NCBI GenBank assembly: GCA_964591455.1
Contig: CAZQDZ010000025.1
Location: 1-64,000 of the forward strand
Source: RFSX01 sp964591455
Lineage (GTDB): Bacteria; Bacteroidota; Bacteroidia; Chitinophagales; Saprospiraceae
Reading direction: 5' to 3'
Length of the DNA stretch: 64,000 nt
Shown here: positions 38,801 through 46,900 of the stretch, one piece after another
Numbering within the stretch: the first letter of the stretch is position 1
How the letters are laid out: each line of letters begins with the position of its first letter
The notes under the pieces: generated by a model
What the model saw: only the letters and a program-made list of their open reading frames with translations
Database searches by the model: none
Told to the model about the DNA's origin: nothing
Made by a program: the position numbers and the translations under genes

Positions 38801-39018
38801 TATTTATTACTTGTGTAGATGGCAATCAGCCTATACAAATCTTTGATAGATGGGGTAATCTAGTATGGCAAACGAACAGATATAACAATAACTGGAATGG
38901 TATCAATCTGGACAGTGAAGAGGTATTAGAAGGCGCATATTTTTGGGTACTTATGGTAGAAGATAATGAAGGCAATACAAATATCTCAAAAGGGACAGTA
39001 ACTGTACTTCGTGATTAA
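32830..39018 (+). CDS. Giant surface protein with eight cohesin-like modules and T9SS type B (CHU_C) tail
   Basis: A 2062-residue secreted protein. Signal peptide 1-20. Eight cohesin-like beta-sandwich modules follow at about 20-176, 188-338, 339-493, 494-652, 653-811, 812-972, 973-1130 and 1131-1281. Each repeats the pattern VCVPITV..F..I....GSI.WD...LSY, then G...W.D and a closing DGD..IEICFDVIG. Modules 3-7 are linked by poly-proline stretches (PPPPPP) in most junctions. Modules 4 and 5 are nearly identical. Then SprB-like and Ig-like repeats (about 1282-1970; SGGTGTL, GNYTLVI) and a CHU_C gliding-motility-type C-terminal domain (1971-2062; ITPGNGDAANENLFI, FDRWGNLVWQ, GAYFWVLMV). It is read as a multi-site surface scaffold. 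The PorP/SprF gene overlaps its stop by one base. Confidence 0.88.
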   Translation: MSLRIHSFIVILFFALNAFSQSQPPLQVIAEATSIPAPGDSLDVEIRMSDFDALTGFTLFYLWDSTVMRVDTVPFVNTTDLPGFNRAGISLPQDSNRNPQQGQVQTLWFSGNPQSIPDSTHLLTLRFIVVGNPCDTTSISIGDVSTASTDMSNVIDSNFEEIDFEITSDLIQIQGPNCGGGGGNQGPVGFDLLDVTSANGTNVCMPLIVTNFDSIDSFSGSLGWNMSQLTFTTVRAFGVSGFASSNFNILNASNGEIDYSWTDATNNMPASIPNGGTLFEVCFDVIGTPGASALVDIVDTPTPVTATMAPSVPGNPSTSLATQTNGGIIIIDQVITAPPVTFSLPSIQADPSDNVCIPITVQEFNNISSFMASVSFNETILQYTGAQAFGITTFSQNNINANDADNGNVGFTWLDISTVNAATIPDGDALVELCFDVIGDPGQSSLVEFSNTPFNINITTPNAVLGAPAIPLLTNLIDGSVTVAGGPPPPPPATGITLTVTNASGENGDNVCVPITVEDFVDITAVTGSIMWDETILSYSGIGNTPLPGFSPGNNLNESQTVNGMLGILWSDATGGAMPLTLDDGDNVIEICFDVIGDAGESTDVKITDMPATISASQQPPNPQAPSVSIDVEVVDGVFNVGGTPPPPPPPSTGLILTVTNASGQNGDNVCVPITVQGFVDITAVTGSIMWDETILSYTGIGNTPLPGFSPGNNLNESQTTNGMLGILWSDATGGAMPLTLDDGDNVIEICFDVIGAAGESSDVKITDMPATISASQQPPNPQAPSVSIDVEVVDGVFNVGGVPPPPPPPTTEVQFVLGDEEGDCGDIVCVPLTVSNFVAISSVTGSINWNPGQLSYSGIQNVVLPEFNAGSNLNETQTSTGQVGFIWSDPTAGNAPFTAQDGSAILEICFEIVGPTTNSTADVQMGNNPSTISVSQQLGPPSEPSTNLDFNLIPGEVEILEGCSVTPPPPPGAVSFVFPEICVSPSVGDICIPLVVTNFDSIVQLDFSLMWDPNVLSFEDFDNVDLTGFFADSQTNTSQINEGRLSFVWFDQTGNNMPETIADGDVLLEVCFEVVGDLFDVSEMTLFDGDSQGLTDIAVGRAGANPSIPTMMVPHATTPGTVTLKDSPILPFQFIVEQNSVDTVPTETCVDISVRNYDNIAATEWNLAHDPALLCFSEIRNINPNVPTLNAGFFDTTIPGIVKLAWSDPSLQGRTIPDGDVYFSVCYDVKLNCQESASITILEDASQAAFLVVTNADDPDEPIEASGAAGSVFADCEVPSNPLTFGAASENNIRCNGECSGSITQEFTGGMGVISCSWTGPNGFSQSSNCNNVSGISGLCAGNYTLVIMDQTGSANAITQSYTISEPAPISINPEVFNANCDAAGNPILGRIITNPSGGTGTLTQSPTSSNLIGIVAGTYRIQVTDANNCQEVEFVTVGDDCEFMPGPPFFTRLETTPGDICGRLGSIIAEADGGVSPVTISFDPAITSTNAVIPGTYTVTARDATGQTAVQVVTVREDFVPEPLPSVVVTGPGNSCTGVGGSAEITITGGCEPVSCLLFFEDTAPINCDRSDNLLPGNYRVEVTDNIGRTNSQEFVIPNESPDDFEAFAEASNTAPCSFSDGLVEVRVNGGCDPYNINIIPTDGSATPPIDTIVNIAGSYTFSLSTGTYEVEVTDNSGADPIVIPFMIDEGVAPIIQSGPINISNECISSFPVSGGSPPYAYQWFDENMVLLSDEFVLDLSDRVINLDDTLSITQDVIIVVTDAAGCTFDFDQTIICVGLVDTDDPVVVDPDLTFSGVIASQQTLCAGDQLCQGVVVGDIAQEGDLGPYLITLINTTNQEVTTITQEEEGAFSIGGLCAGSYSLLVRDGNGTDWNFADNLPIDSPPAIEVDLVNSDCDEDTGLGTLEIGVEGGTGTFGYDWVIRDTTIDAEEFLDELENGSYLLTITDSNGCQESRIFTVDCMDPPPIETCEATPIITPGNGDAANENLFITCVDGNQPIQIFDRWGNLVWQTNRYNNNWNGINLDSEEVLEGAYFWVLMVEDNEGNTNISKGTVTVLRD
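34309..35262 (+). repeat. Tandem 477-bp duplication encoding cohesin-like modules 4 and 5
   Basis: Copies at about 34309-34785 and 34786-35262 align with an exact 477-base (159-codon) offset, for example ACTAACGCATCAGG at about 34330 and 34807. The proteins differ at roughly ten positions, while many third-codon positions differ, so the duplication is not recent. Confidence 0.85.
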
Positions 39019-40034
39019 TGGCATTTAGTCTTTTTAAAAAAAGAAAGAAAACAGAAATGAAACATATACTATATATAATCACCATTCTATTTATAAGTCA
39101 TAACCTGAGTGGTCAAGCCAGATATTTTGATGAAAGATATATATCTACGCTATCATTACTCAATCCTGTCATCATAAACCCTGGTGCAACAGGGTTAAGT
39201 GGTAATCATAAGGTTTCAGCTAATTATAAAAACAAATGGGCTACTTTTCCCGGGTCACCTAAAAGTTACCTTGTCAGTTATGATGGTCCCTTAGTAGATA
39301 GATTGGGATTCGGTATTCTGGCTAGTACAGATAGCAATGGTAGTCTAGAGACAACCAAAGTCCAAGGTTCTCTCTCATACAGAATCGAATCTGCAAACAA
39401 TGTAATAGGGGCGGGAATTACTGGAGAATATATTAATCATACTGTATCGGGAGATGTGTTGACTAATAGATATGTGGATAATGGCGATGTTTTGGTTCAA
39501 AGCAGAGTAGATGGAAATGGATTTTTCGATGTCAGTCTAGGACTGTATGGCATATTTGACCAAAGAATAACATATGGGATTGCATTGCCCTCATTAGCCA
39601 GCTCTATGATCAGTGGAGATGCAAGTAATGCTTTCGACCGAGAGGTAGGCTTTATAGCTAACATAGGCTATATATATAGCCCATCAAATGTGGATGCTAT
39701 ATTCGAACCCTCGCTTTTCATAAAGCAGCTGAATAATGTGCCTTTTCATGCTGATATCAACTTGCTTGGCCGTTTTGGAGATGATAAGTTTAGAGGTGGC
39801 GTGACCTATACAGTAGGTGGTGATGAGAGAATAGGATTTATTATAGGCGGCACCTTTAATGCATTAGGGCTTAACTATAGCTATAATGCCAGCAGACATG
39901 AATTTCAGACATATAATAATGGGACTCACGAGTTTTCTATCCAAATAGATATAAGTGGAGGCTCTAATAAAGGAAATAATACATCATTACTAGATGAGAT
40001 ATTGCCTGTGCAAAATCTTGATAGTAGTAAGTAA
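39018..40034 (+). CDS. PorP/SprF family T9SS outer-membrane protein
   Basis: A 338-residue (325 from the second Met) outer-membrane barrel of the PorP/SprF family. Landmarks: signal peptide after MKHILYIITILFISHNLSGQ, the N-terminal LLNPVIINPGATGLSGNHKVSANYKNKWATFPGSP (given here as a region, residues about 45-80), and the SYDGPLVDRLGFGI segment. SprF-like proteins pair with type B (CHU_C) substrates, are usually encoded right after them, and are needed for their secretion or attachment. This gene fits that rule: ATG 39018 overlaps the stop of the cohesin-repeat gene (TAATG). ATG 39057 directly precedes the signal peptide and may be the true start. Confidence 0.9.
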   Translation: MAFSLFKKRKKTEMKHILYIITILFISHNLSGQARYFDERYISTLSLLNPVIINPGATGLSGNHKVSANYKNKWATFPGSPKSYLVSYDGPLVDRLGFGILASTDSNGSLETTKVQGSLSYRIESANNVIGAGITGEYINHTVSGDVLTNRYVDNGDVLVQSRVDGNGFFDVSLGLYGIFDQRITYGIALPSLASSMISGDASNAFDREVGFIANIGYIYSPSNVDAIFEPSLFIKQLNNVPFHADINLLGRFGDDKFRGGVTYTVGGDERIGFIIGGTFNALGLNYSYNASRHEFQTYNNGTHEFSIQIDISGGSNKGNNTSLLDEILPVQNLDSSK

Positions 40035-40385
40035 TAAAAATGAAAACAGATAGCACTCACAACGGAGGTTTTATATATTATAATAATGTATCATATGAAA
40101 TATACCCTTTCATTGTTACAAGGAACCTAGTTTGAAGTTCTATCTTTGTACAGAATAGTGGTATACCTATAGGTATGCTTCTATACTAAGCTTGTATTTA
40201 AAAGGACGATCTACAGAAGAAAAGACGAAATCATCTTCACAGGTTAATCCTTCATCAAGTATGGTTTTAAGTCAGTTTATATAACTGCCTTATTGTATGG
40301 TTTAAGAACCAAAGCACGAACTGTGTTCGTGTCGATTATAGTATTATTTGATTAACTAAAAATTTTATTCTAAAAACTCAATCTC
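40035..40385 (+). other. Long leader region before the small secreted protein gene
   Basis: About 350 bases without a convincing gene (a 31-codon frame at 40040 is judged accidental). It holds a TAnnTTTG element at 40141-40148, implying a leader of about 230 bases. Just before the start codon is the box AAAACTCAATCTC, repeated before the gene at 40902. Confidence 0.6.
40141..40148 (+). promoter_or_regulatory. -7 element (TATCTTTG) upstream of the 40386 gene
   Basis: Exact TAnnTTTG match. A TTG about 26 bases upstream is slightly too far for an ideal -33. It would give a long untranslated leader. Confidence 0.45.
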
Positions 40386-40850
40386 ATGAAAAAAGCGTAC
40401 AACGTTTACAAAGCTTATGAGGAAACTAGCATCACTGCACTAAGGAGACTTGCTCTATTGTTTGTGTTCGGTGTTTGTTTTTTCGGGTTTACAACTGAGG
40501 CTTCTGCCCAGGTTTTATCTGCTTCACCACAGGCATCTTCACCTGAAGAGGCTGCTGAGTTCTTAAGAGGATTCACTTTTTCTGTTGTGGATTTAGAGGC
40601 GGCATCTATTTTGAGAGATCAATTACAAGTCCTTAGGGATCAGGATCAGCCTGATTCTGGTATAGAGGAACTTGAATTTGGCGCAAAGTATACTGTCTTG
40701 GATGCTGCTATTATGTCCTTAGTAGAAGGTGACCAAGTATTCACTTCACTTGCGAATGGATATGTAGCTGCTTCTGAAAGATATCGGAATGTCACTAACC
40801 GTATAGACATTCAGCGTATTGTAGAATCTTACGCAAGACTTTTAGAATAG
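40386..40850 (+). CDS. Small secreted helical protein of unknown function
   Basis: A 154-residue protein with a signal peptide whose hydrophobic part is LALLFVFGVCFFGFTTEASAQ (residues about 22-42). The mature 112 residues are mostly predicted helix with many acidic residues and glutamines (EEAAEFLRGFTFSVVDLEAA, SILRDQLQVLRDQDQPD). No family recognised and no T9SS tail. It lies 51 bases before the 2435-residue dockerin protein gene and shares the same pre-start box, so the two are probably co-expressed. It could be a secreted partner or chaperone of that giant protein; this is inferred from position only. Confidence 0.75.
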   Translation: MKKAYNVYKAYEETSITALRRLALLFVFGVCFFGFTTEASAQVLSASPQASSPEEAAEFLRGFTFSVVDLEAASILRDQLQVLRDQDQPDSGIEELEFGAKYTVLDAAIMSLVEGDQVFTSLANGYVAASERYRNVTNRIDIQRIVESYARLLE

Positions 40851-40901
40851 ATAAACCTTAAATAATAACAAAGAAAATTCGATTATACAAAACTCAATCT
40901 T

Positions 40902-43900
40902 ATGAAAAAGATTTATCATTTATTTACTCAACGAATAGCACTTGTCCTTGCGATGATGTTTACCGTTGGTATGTTGTCAGCACAATGTCCAGTAGGGCAA
41001 ACTAATGTTGATATAACGTATACAACTGGTGGATTTAACGGCGAGAATGGATGGGCGCTATTCGATGCTACTGCAGGCGTAGTGCTTGCATGTGCTTCTA
41101 CGGGTGGGGCTGGCCCTGCTGCAGGTGTCACTTCTGTCTGTGTTACTGATAATAACACGATTCAGTTGGTAGGTTTCGAGACATTCGGAGACGGATGGTG
41201 TCCTCCTGCCGCAATTCAAGTAGACATCAATGAGACAGGAGCTGCTAACGGTTGTTCATCGCCTGCGGGCGGTCTTGCAGGTGTGCCTCAAACTTTATTT
41301 GGTCCTACGGCATCTATGGCCTCTGGTACAGGTGCATACACCTGTGTTGTTGGTGGACCTTTACCGGCCAATGGAACTGCTATCGATTTAGAATTTAGTA
41401 CTTTCTGTCCAGGTTGTGAAATTCTCTGTCCTGATGACATTATTGTAGGGAATGCATTTGGACAATGTGCATCTGCACCAATTATGCTTCAAGATCCTAC
41501 ATTTAACCCTCCTGGGTGTAATATAGAGACACCAATTGATTTTGTGGATATAACAACTACAGTTCAGCAGAACTTCAATGCGGCTGGACTTATATGTACA
41601 GATTTTAGCTTGACGTTACCACCACTACCTATATGTATACCAGAATTTCTGGATATAGAAGTATGTGTGGAAGGAGATTTTGGCTTTGCGACAGAATCAC
41701 CTAATGTCAATTTAGGTACATGTGCTGCTCCAGGAGCGACAGTAGGTGTTATACCGGGAGGAACTAACGGTGATTGCGGACCAGAAACATGTATTACTTT
41801 CCAAGTGATGTCAGCTGGATTTATGGCTGGGGGTCCTCTAAATATGCACCTAGACACAGACGCGGATGTAGATTTATTCTGTGCAGTTAATACAATTACT
41901 GCGACTACAACTATACCTACTGCTTGTGGTATCTTTGAGGCTCTATTAGAAGATGGAAGTCCATTGCCAACAGATGGTGTTTTTCCAGTAGGATGTACAC
42001 GGGTTGTTTTGAATTCTACAGGTTCTGGAACAGGATCAGGAGGAGACCCAATTTCTTGTTCATTTGACATTATAGTACTTGATGAAGAAGTGCCAATAAT
42101 AAATGCTCCAGGAAACTTTACATTTAATCTGCAAGGTGGAGAGTGTTGTCAGTTGTATGATTTTGAAGTGTCTGGATCTGATAACTGTTCATTGCCACCG
42201 AATGGTATAGACAATTTAGTAGTAGGTCCTTTCTGTGACCCTTGTAATCAGCCTTTCAATCCATTAGCATTAGCCTGTGGACTTAATGCTGATAATGATA
42301 TAACTCAGATTATAACAGGATTGAATGCAGGTGACTTCATTACAGAAGTTTGTTTTACCCAAGCTACATTTGATCTTCCAAATAATGGAATGTTCACAGT
42401 TAACCTTTATTGTTATGATGGTGTAACTGTTCCATCATCGTTAGCTATGATAGGTACTCCATATTCTAGTACGACAGTAGCGTTTGACCCTGCAAATAAT
42501 GGAAATAAAGTATGTGTACCTATATCTCCAATAGCTATTCCAATAGGATGTGCAGGAGTAGCTGTTGAAATTTCAACTTTAGCAGGAAGAATAGTAGGAA
42601 CTAATGCAGCATGTATTGACGGTACTGCGGCAACAGGTGAATCTACGTTTATTACAGCTCCTGCTTGTGGTCTTGCTACACCAGGCTCAATGGCTGGTAT
42701 AGGATTCATGTTGGATGCACCTATGTCTGTAGTTACTCAAGGTGCAACGTTACCTAATCCTGCAATTCCGCCAGCAGGGTTATTCCCTGCAGATGCAACT
42801 GTAAATGCTTTCGAACCAGGATCAGTTAATCTACCGATAGGTACACACTGTTTCTACTATGAGCTTATAGATGGAGCAGCATTCGTAATGGATTGTGATG
42901 GAAACGTTGCTCCAGGAGCTGCTGCTAATAGAACTACTGCTTCATGGTGTGTAACTGTTAACGATGCTGTTAATACAGTAACATCATTAACATGTAATGA
43001 TGATTTGAATATTTCAATAGATGAGTTTTGTGAAGTATTTATATCCGCAGATATGTTCTTGGAAGGAGGACCGTATTCATGTTTCTTTGATTGTTACGAA
43101 GTATACATAATGGATGAACATGGTGTGCCACTCGATTTAGGTTGTGGTGATGCTGCAAGAAAAGGACCAGGAGGTGATTTCCTTTCTGATTTAGGAATAG
43201 ATATGAGTGATGTTGATGGCCTTAGAGATGTTAATGGTTGTACTTTAAGCTTAGCTTGTGGAGACTATACATATGAAGTATTTGATGCTTGTAATAATAA
43301 TAGCTGTTGGGGTGCATTTACTGTAGAAGACAAAATTGCTCCTACTATCATACCACCTGCACCAGTAACTTTGAATTGTACACAATCAACTGACCCAGGA
43401 GTAGATTGTCCTGGATCTATATCTGCAAGTGCTGCAGCTGTCTTACCTATTACATGGGTTGCGAATGCTGATGTAAACGGAACAGGAACAGCTGATCTTG
43501 CTAACTTCTGTGTCCCAGTAGGTGCTTTACCACCGGGAGCAATAGTAACTGATATAAATGTAGATATGCAAATATCTCACGATTGGGTTGGTGATTTAGA
43601 AATTGAGTTAACAGCGCCAAATGGTGCAACTGTTACACTCATAGATAACATGTGTGGAAACGATAGTCACTTAGATGCAACATTTAGTGATTCGGGTATG
43701 CCAATTGCATGTTCTGGATTTGATGTAGGTGCTGCACCTTGTGGTCAATTAGCCGCAGATGGTAATGCTGCTGTTACAGGTATGGTTGCTCCTCAATTAG
43801 GAACACTTGCTGCCTTAACAACAGGAGCAATTTCAGGAGACTGGTGCTTCGATATAGATGACACATTCACTGGTCTATTTGGTGGTTGTATCGAGAGTAT

Positions 43901-46900
43901 TGAATTGAATATTGATTACAATGTTCCTGCTGCTGCGCCAGCGATGTTGGCTGACGTTAAGTATGTAGACGATCTCGGTAATACAGTAGATCCTGAAACG
44001 CCAGGTGCTACAAGAGTAGCTTGTGATGATGAACTGATATTTGTAGATGATTTCAATGATGGTGATTGTGGGGTATCGACGATAGAGAGAACATGGATTG
44101 CCACAGATGACAAAGGAAATTCAAGTACAAGTGTACAATTGATTACTGTAGAGCAGATTGGTGCCGCAGATGTTGGTATTGATTGGTTCTGGCCAGACAA
44201 CGATGTCGTCAATTCATGTGTTAATGAATCTGGTGAGCCAGGTATAAGATTGACATGTGGTGTTGATACTTCACCTATGGGTGTATATGAATATCATAGA
44301 GATGCATACATTGCTTGTTTCCCACCTGCATCACCAGATGTAGCTGATGATCCAGAATTTTTAGCTAACGTTTCAAGATTTGCAGTAACAAAAGCATTCC
44401 CTTATATCCTTGCTAAGGATGGTGGTGCTATGAGTTTCATAGATAATAACTGTAATCTAATCTTTGACTTCAACGACAAGACGCTACCTGCTTGTGAAAT
44501 CGGTTGCGATGGTAATGAGAAGATACTTAGAGATTGGACTGTATTAGATTGGTGTTCTTCTGAATCATTAACATTCAGACAGATAATCCACGCTACTGAT
44601 AATGAAGCACCTGTCGTGGATATGGAAACTGCAGCTGGCGTTCAGTCAAGTACTTCGATTACTGTTAGTGTAGATCCTTGGGGTTGTGTTTCAACGTTCG
44701 CGTTACCAAGTCCAGAGCATTTAACTGATAACTGTGCTACTGATATTACATATACATACTCTGGTCCTATTGCACCAGTGTTTGATAACGGTGTTTGGTT
44801 TGTAAGTGGTGCACCAATAGGTACACATGTATTTACTGTAACTGCTGTTGATTGTTGTGGAAATGAAGGAACAGGTACTGTTCAAGTAACAGTTATTGAT
44901 AGTTCACCACCAATTCCAGTAGTAACTAGAGACTTGGTTGTTGGATTAACATTCTCTCCAACTAATCCTACAGGAGGAGCAGCTAAATTGTTTGCTACTC
45001 AAGTAGATAATGGATCATTCGATGGTTGTGGACCAGTGAAAACGGTTATAAGAAGAATTGATGAAAGAGATGAGGATACTGAGTGTACTAACAACTTAGG
45101 ATCTAATGGAAACCATAATAACAACAATACATTCAACGATTTCAATAGAAATCCACCATTCAGTCTTTTTGATACTGACGGTGGTGAGTTTGTAACATTC
45201 TGTTGTGAGGATTTATTCTTCGGTGATGGAGGCGATTCTGATGGTGACGGTGTTAATGATTATGTTAACATACCAGTTGAGTTAGGTGTATGGGATGATG
45301 CTAACATGGATGGCGTACCAGGAACACCTGGGGATAACTTCGCAGTAACTTGGGCTAACGTAAGATTAGAATCTAAGATTACTCCAATATTGACTTGTCC
45401 TCCTAATGCAGCAGTAGAATGCTTCGAAGATGAGACTTCTAATTTCATATTAGATACTCAGTTGGGAAGAGCGACTGCAGTTTCAAACTGTGGTGTACTA
45501 GATGTTGAGTTTACTGATGTTTGTGGATATAACCAGAATGCAGCAGGTCCAGATGGAATTTTAGGTACTGATGATGATGACACTGACTTTGATGATACAT
45601 TCTTTATGGGTAGTGTATTCCCACCAGAGCCAAATGTGCCAGAAACGTTTAATAAAGGATGTCACTTTGGACCTATCGTAAGAACTTGGTCTATACCAGG
45701 TACTGATATCTCTTGTCAGCAGATTGTAATCGTAAGAGATCCAGAAGTATTCTTCAATGGTAGTTACCACCCAACTGATATGGATGGGAACTATACAGAT
45801 GATGATGAGAATCCAACTGTAACTTATCCATTTGAAGGTAATGAGGTTGATAGCGATGATAATGGTTTCTATGACTTCACTGAAGTAGAAGTAGGTTGTC
45901 TTGATGATTTAGGTGATTTACTTGAACAAACTTCATGGGTAACAGAACACTGTAGCTTAATAACAGCTAGTGTTGATTCTGATACACTTGAGTTCGAAGG
46001 TGATGCTTGTAGAAAGATTATATCTGAAGTATGTATCATTGACTGGTGTCAGTTTGAGCCAAATGGTGATGAGCTAATAGATGATGCTACAGGTGATGTT
46101 ACTGCTGATGCGCCAGGAAAGTGGTGCTGGACGATAATTGGTAAATTACTTGATACTGATGCACCTTCTGTAACTGCTGCAAATGCTACATTCCCTGCTC
46201 AGCCAGGTAGTGGAGGATCAGGCGGTGAGCCAACGGCATTAAATTGTGTAGGAACAGCGGCTATGACTGCAGTAGGTAATGATATGGGTGCTTGCCCAAG
46301 TGAGTGGTTGAAGTGGGTAGTTCTTGTTGATATCAACAATGACTGGACATTTGACTGGGAGTGGAGTTCTTTCATACTAGAAGATACACCTGCATCTACG
46401 TGTGGTGCAGATTCTAACGGTAATGGAATTCCTGATTTCAGAGTTGGAACTTGTGGTGCTGATAACGCAAACGATTTTGCTACATCACCAGGAGATGAGT
46501 ATACAATATTTATACCTCAGCAAATACTTGCAGATTGTGGTGATACTCAGCATAGAGTAGAGTGGACAGTATTTGACGGATGTGGAAACATAGCTTCTAC
46601 AACTAGTTACTTCACAGTAGAAGATCAGAAGGCACCAACACCTTTCTGTGTGAACTTGAGCACAGCGTTAATGGATATACCTCCAACAGGTGGTGATGCA
46701 ATGGTTGAGCTTTGGGCTATAGATTTTGATAGAGGTAGCTTTGATAACTGTACTGCAGACGGAGACCTAAGATTCAGTTTCGTTGATGACTTAACGACGA
46801 TTGATGATGGAGGTACTTTTGATCCAGATTCTAGAAGCAGTTTCATAAGATTCACTTGCGAAGACTTAGCAGGAGGTAATCCAGCCTTACTTACATTACC

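Noticed and set aside
28285..39018. Cellulosome with plant-polysaccharide enzymes
   Set aside because: None of the dockerin proteins in the window contains a glycoside hydrolase, esterase or carbohydrate-binding module apart from the C-type lectin domain, so a degradative cellulosome is not supported.
40040..40135. 31-codon reading frame (ATG 40040) downstream of the PorP/SprF gene
   Set aside because: Very short, no family likeness, no signal or coding pattern; probably chance.
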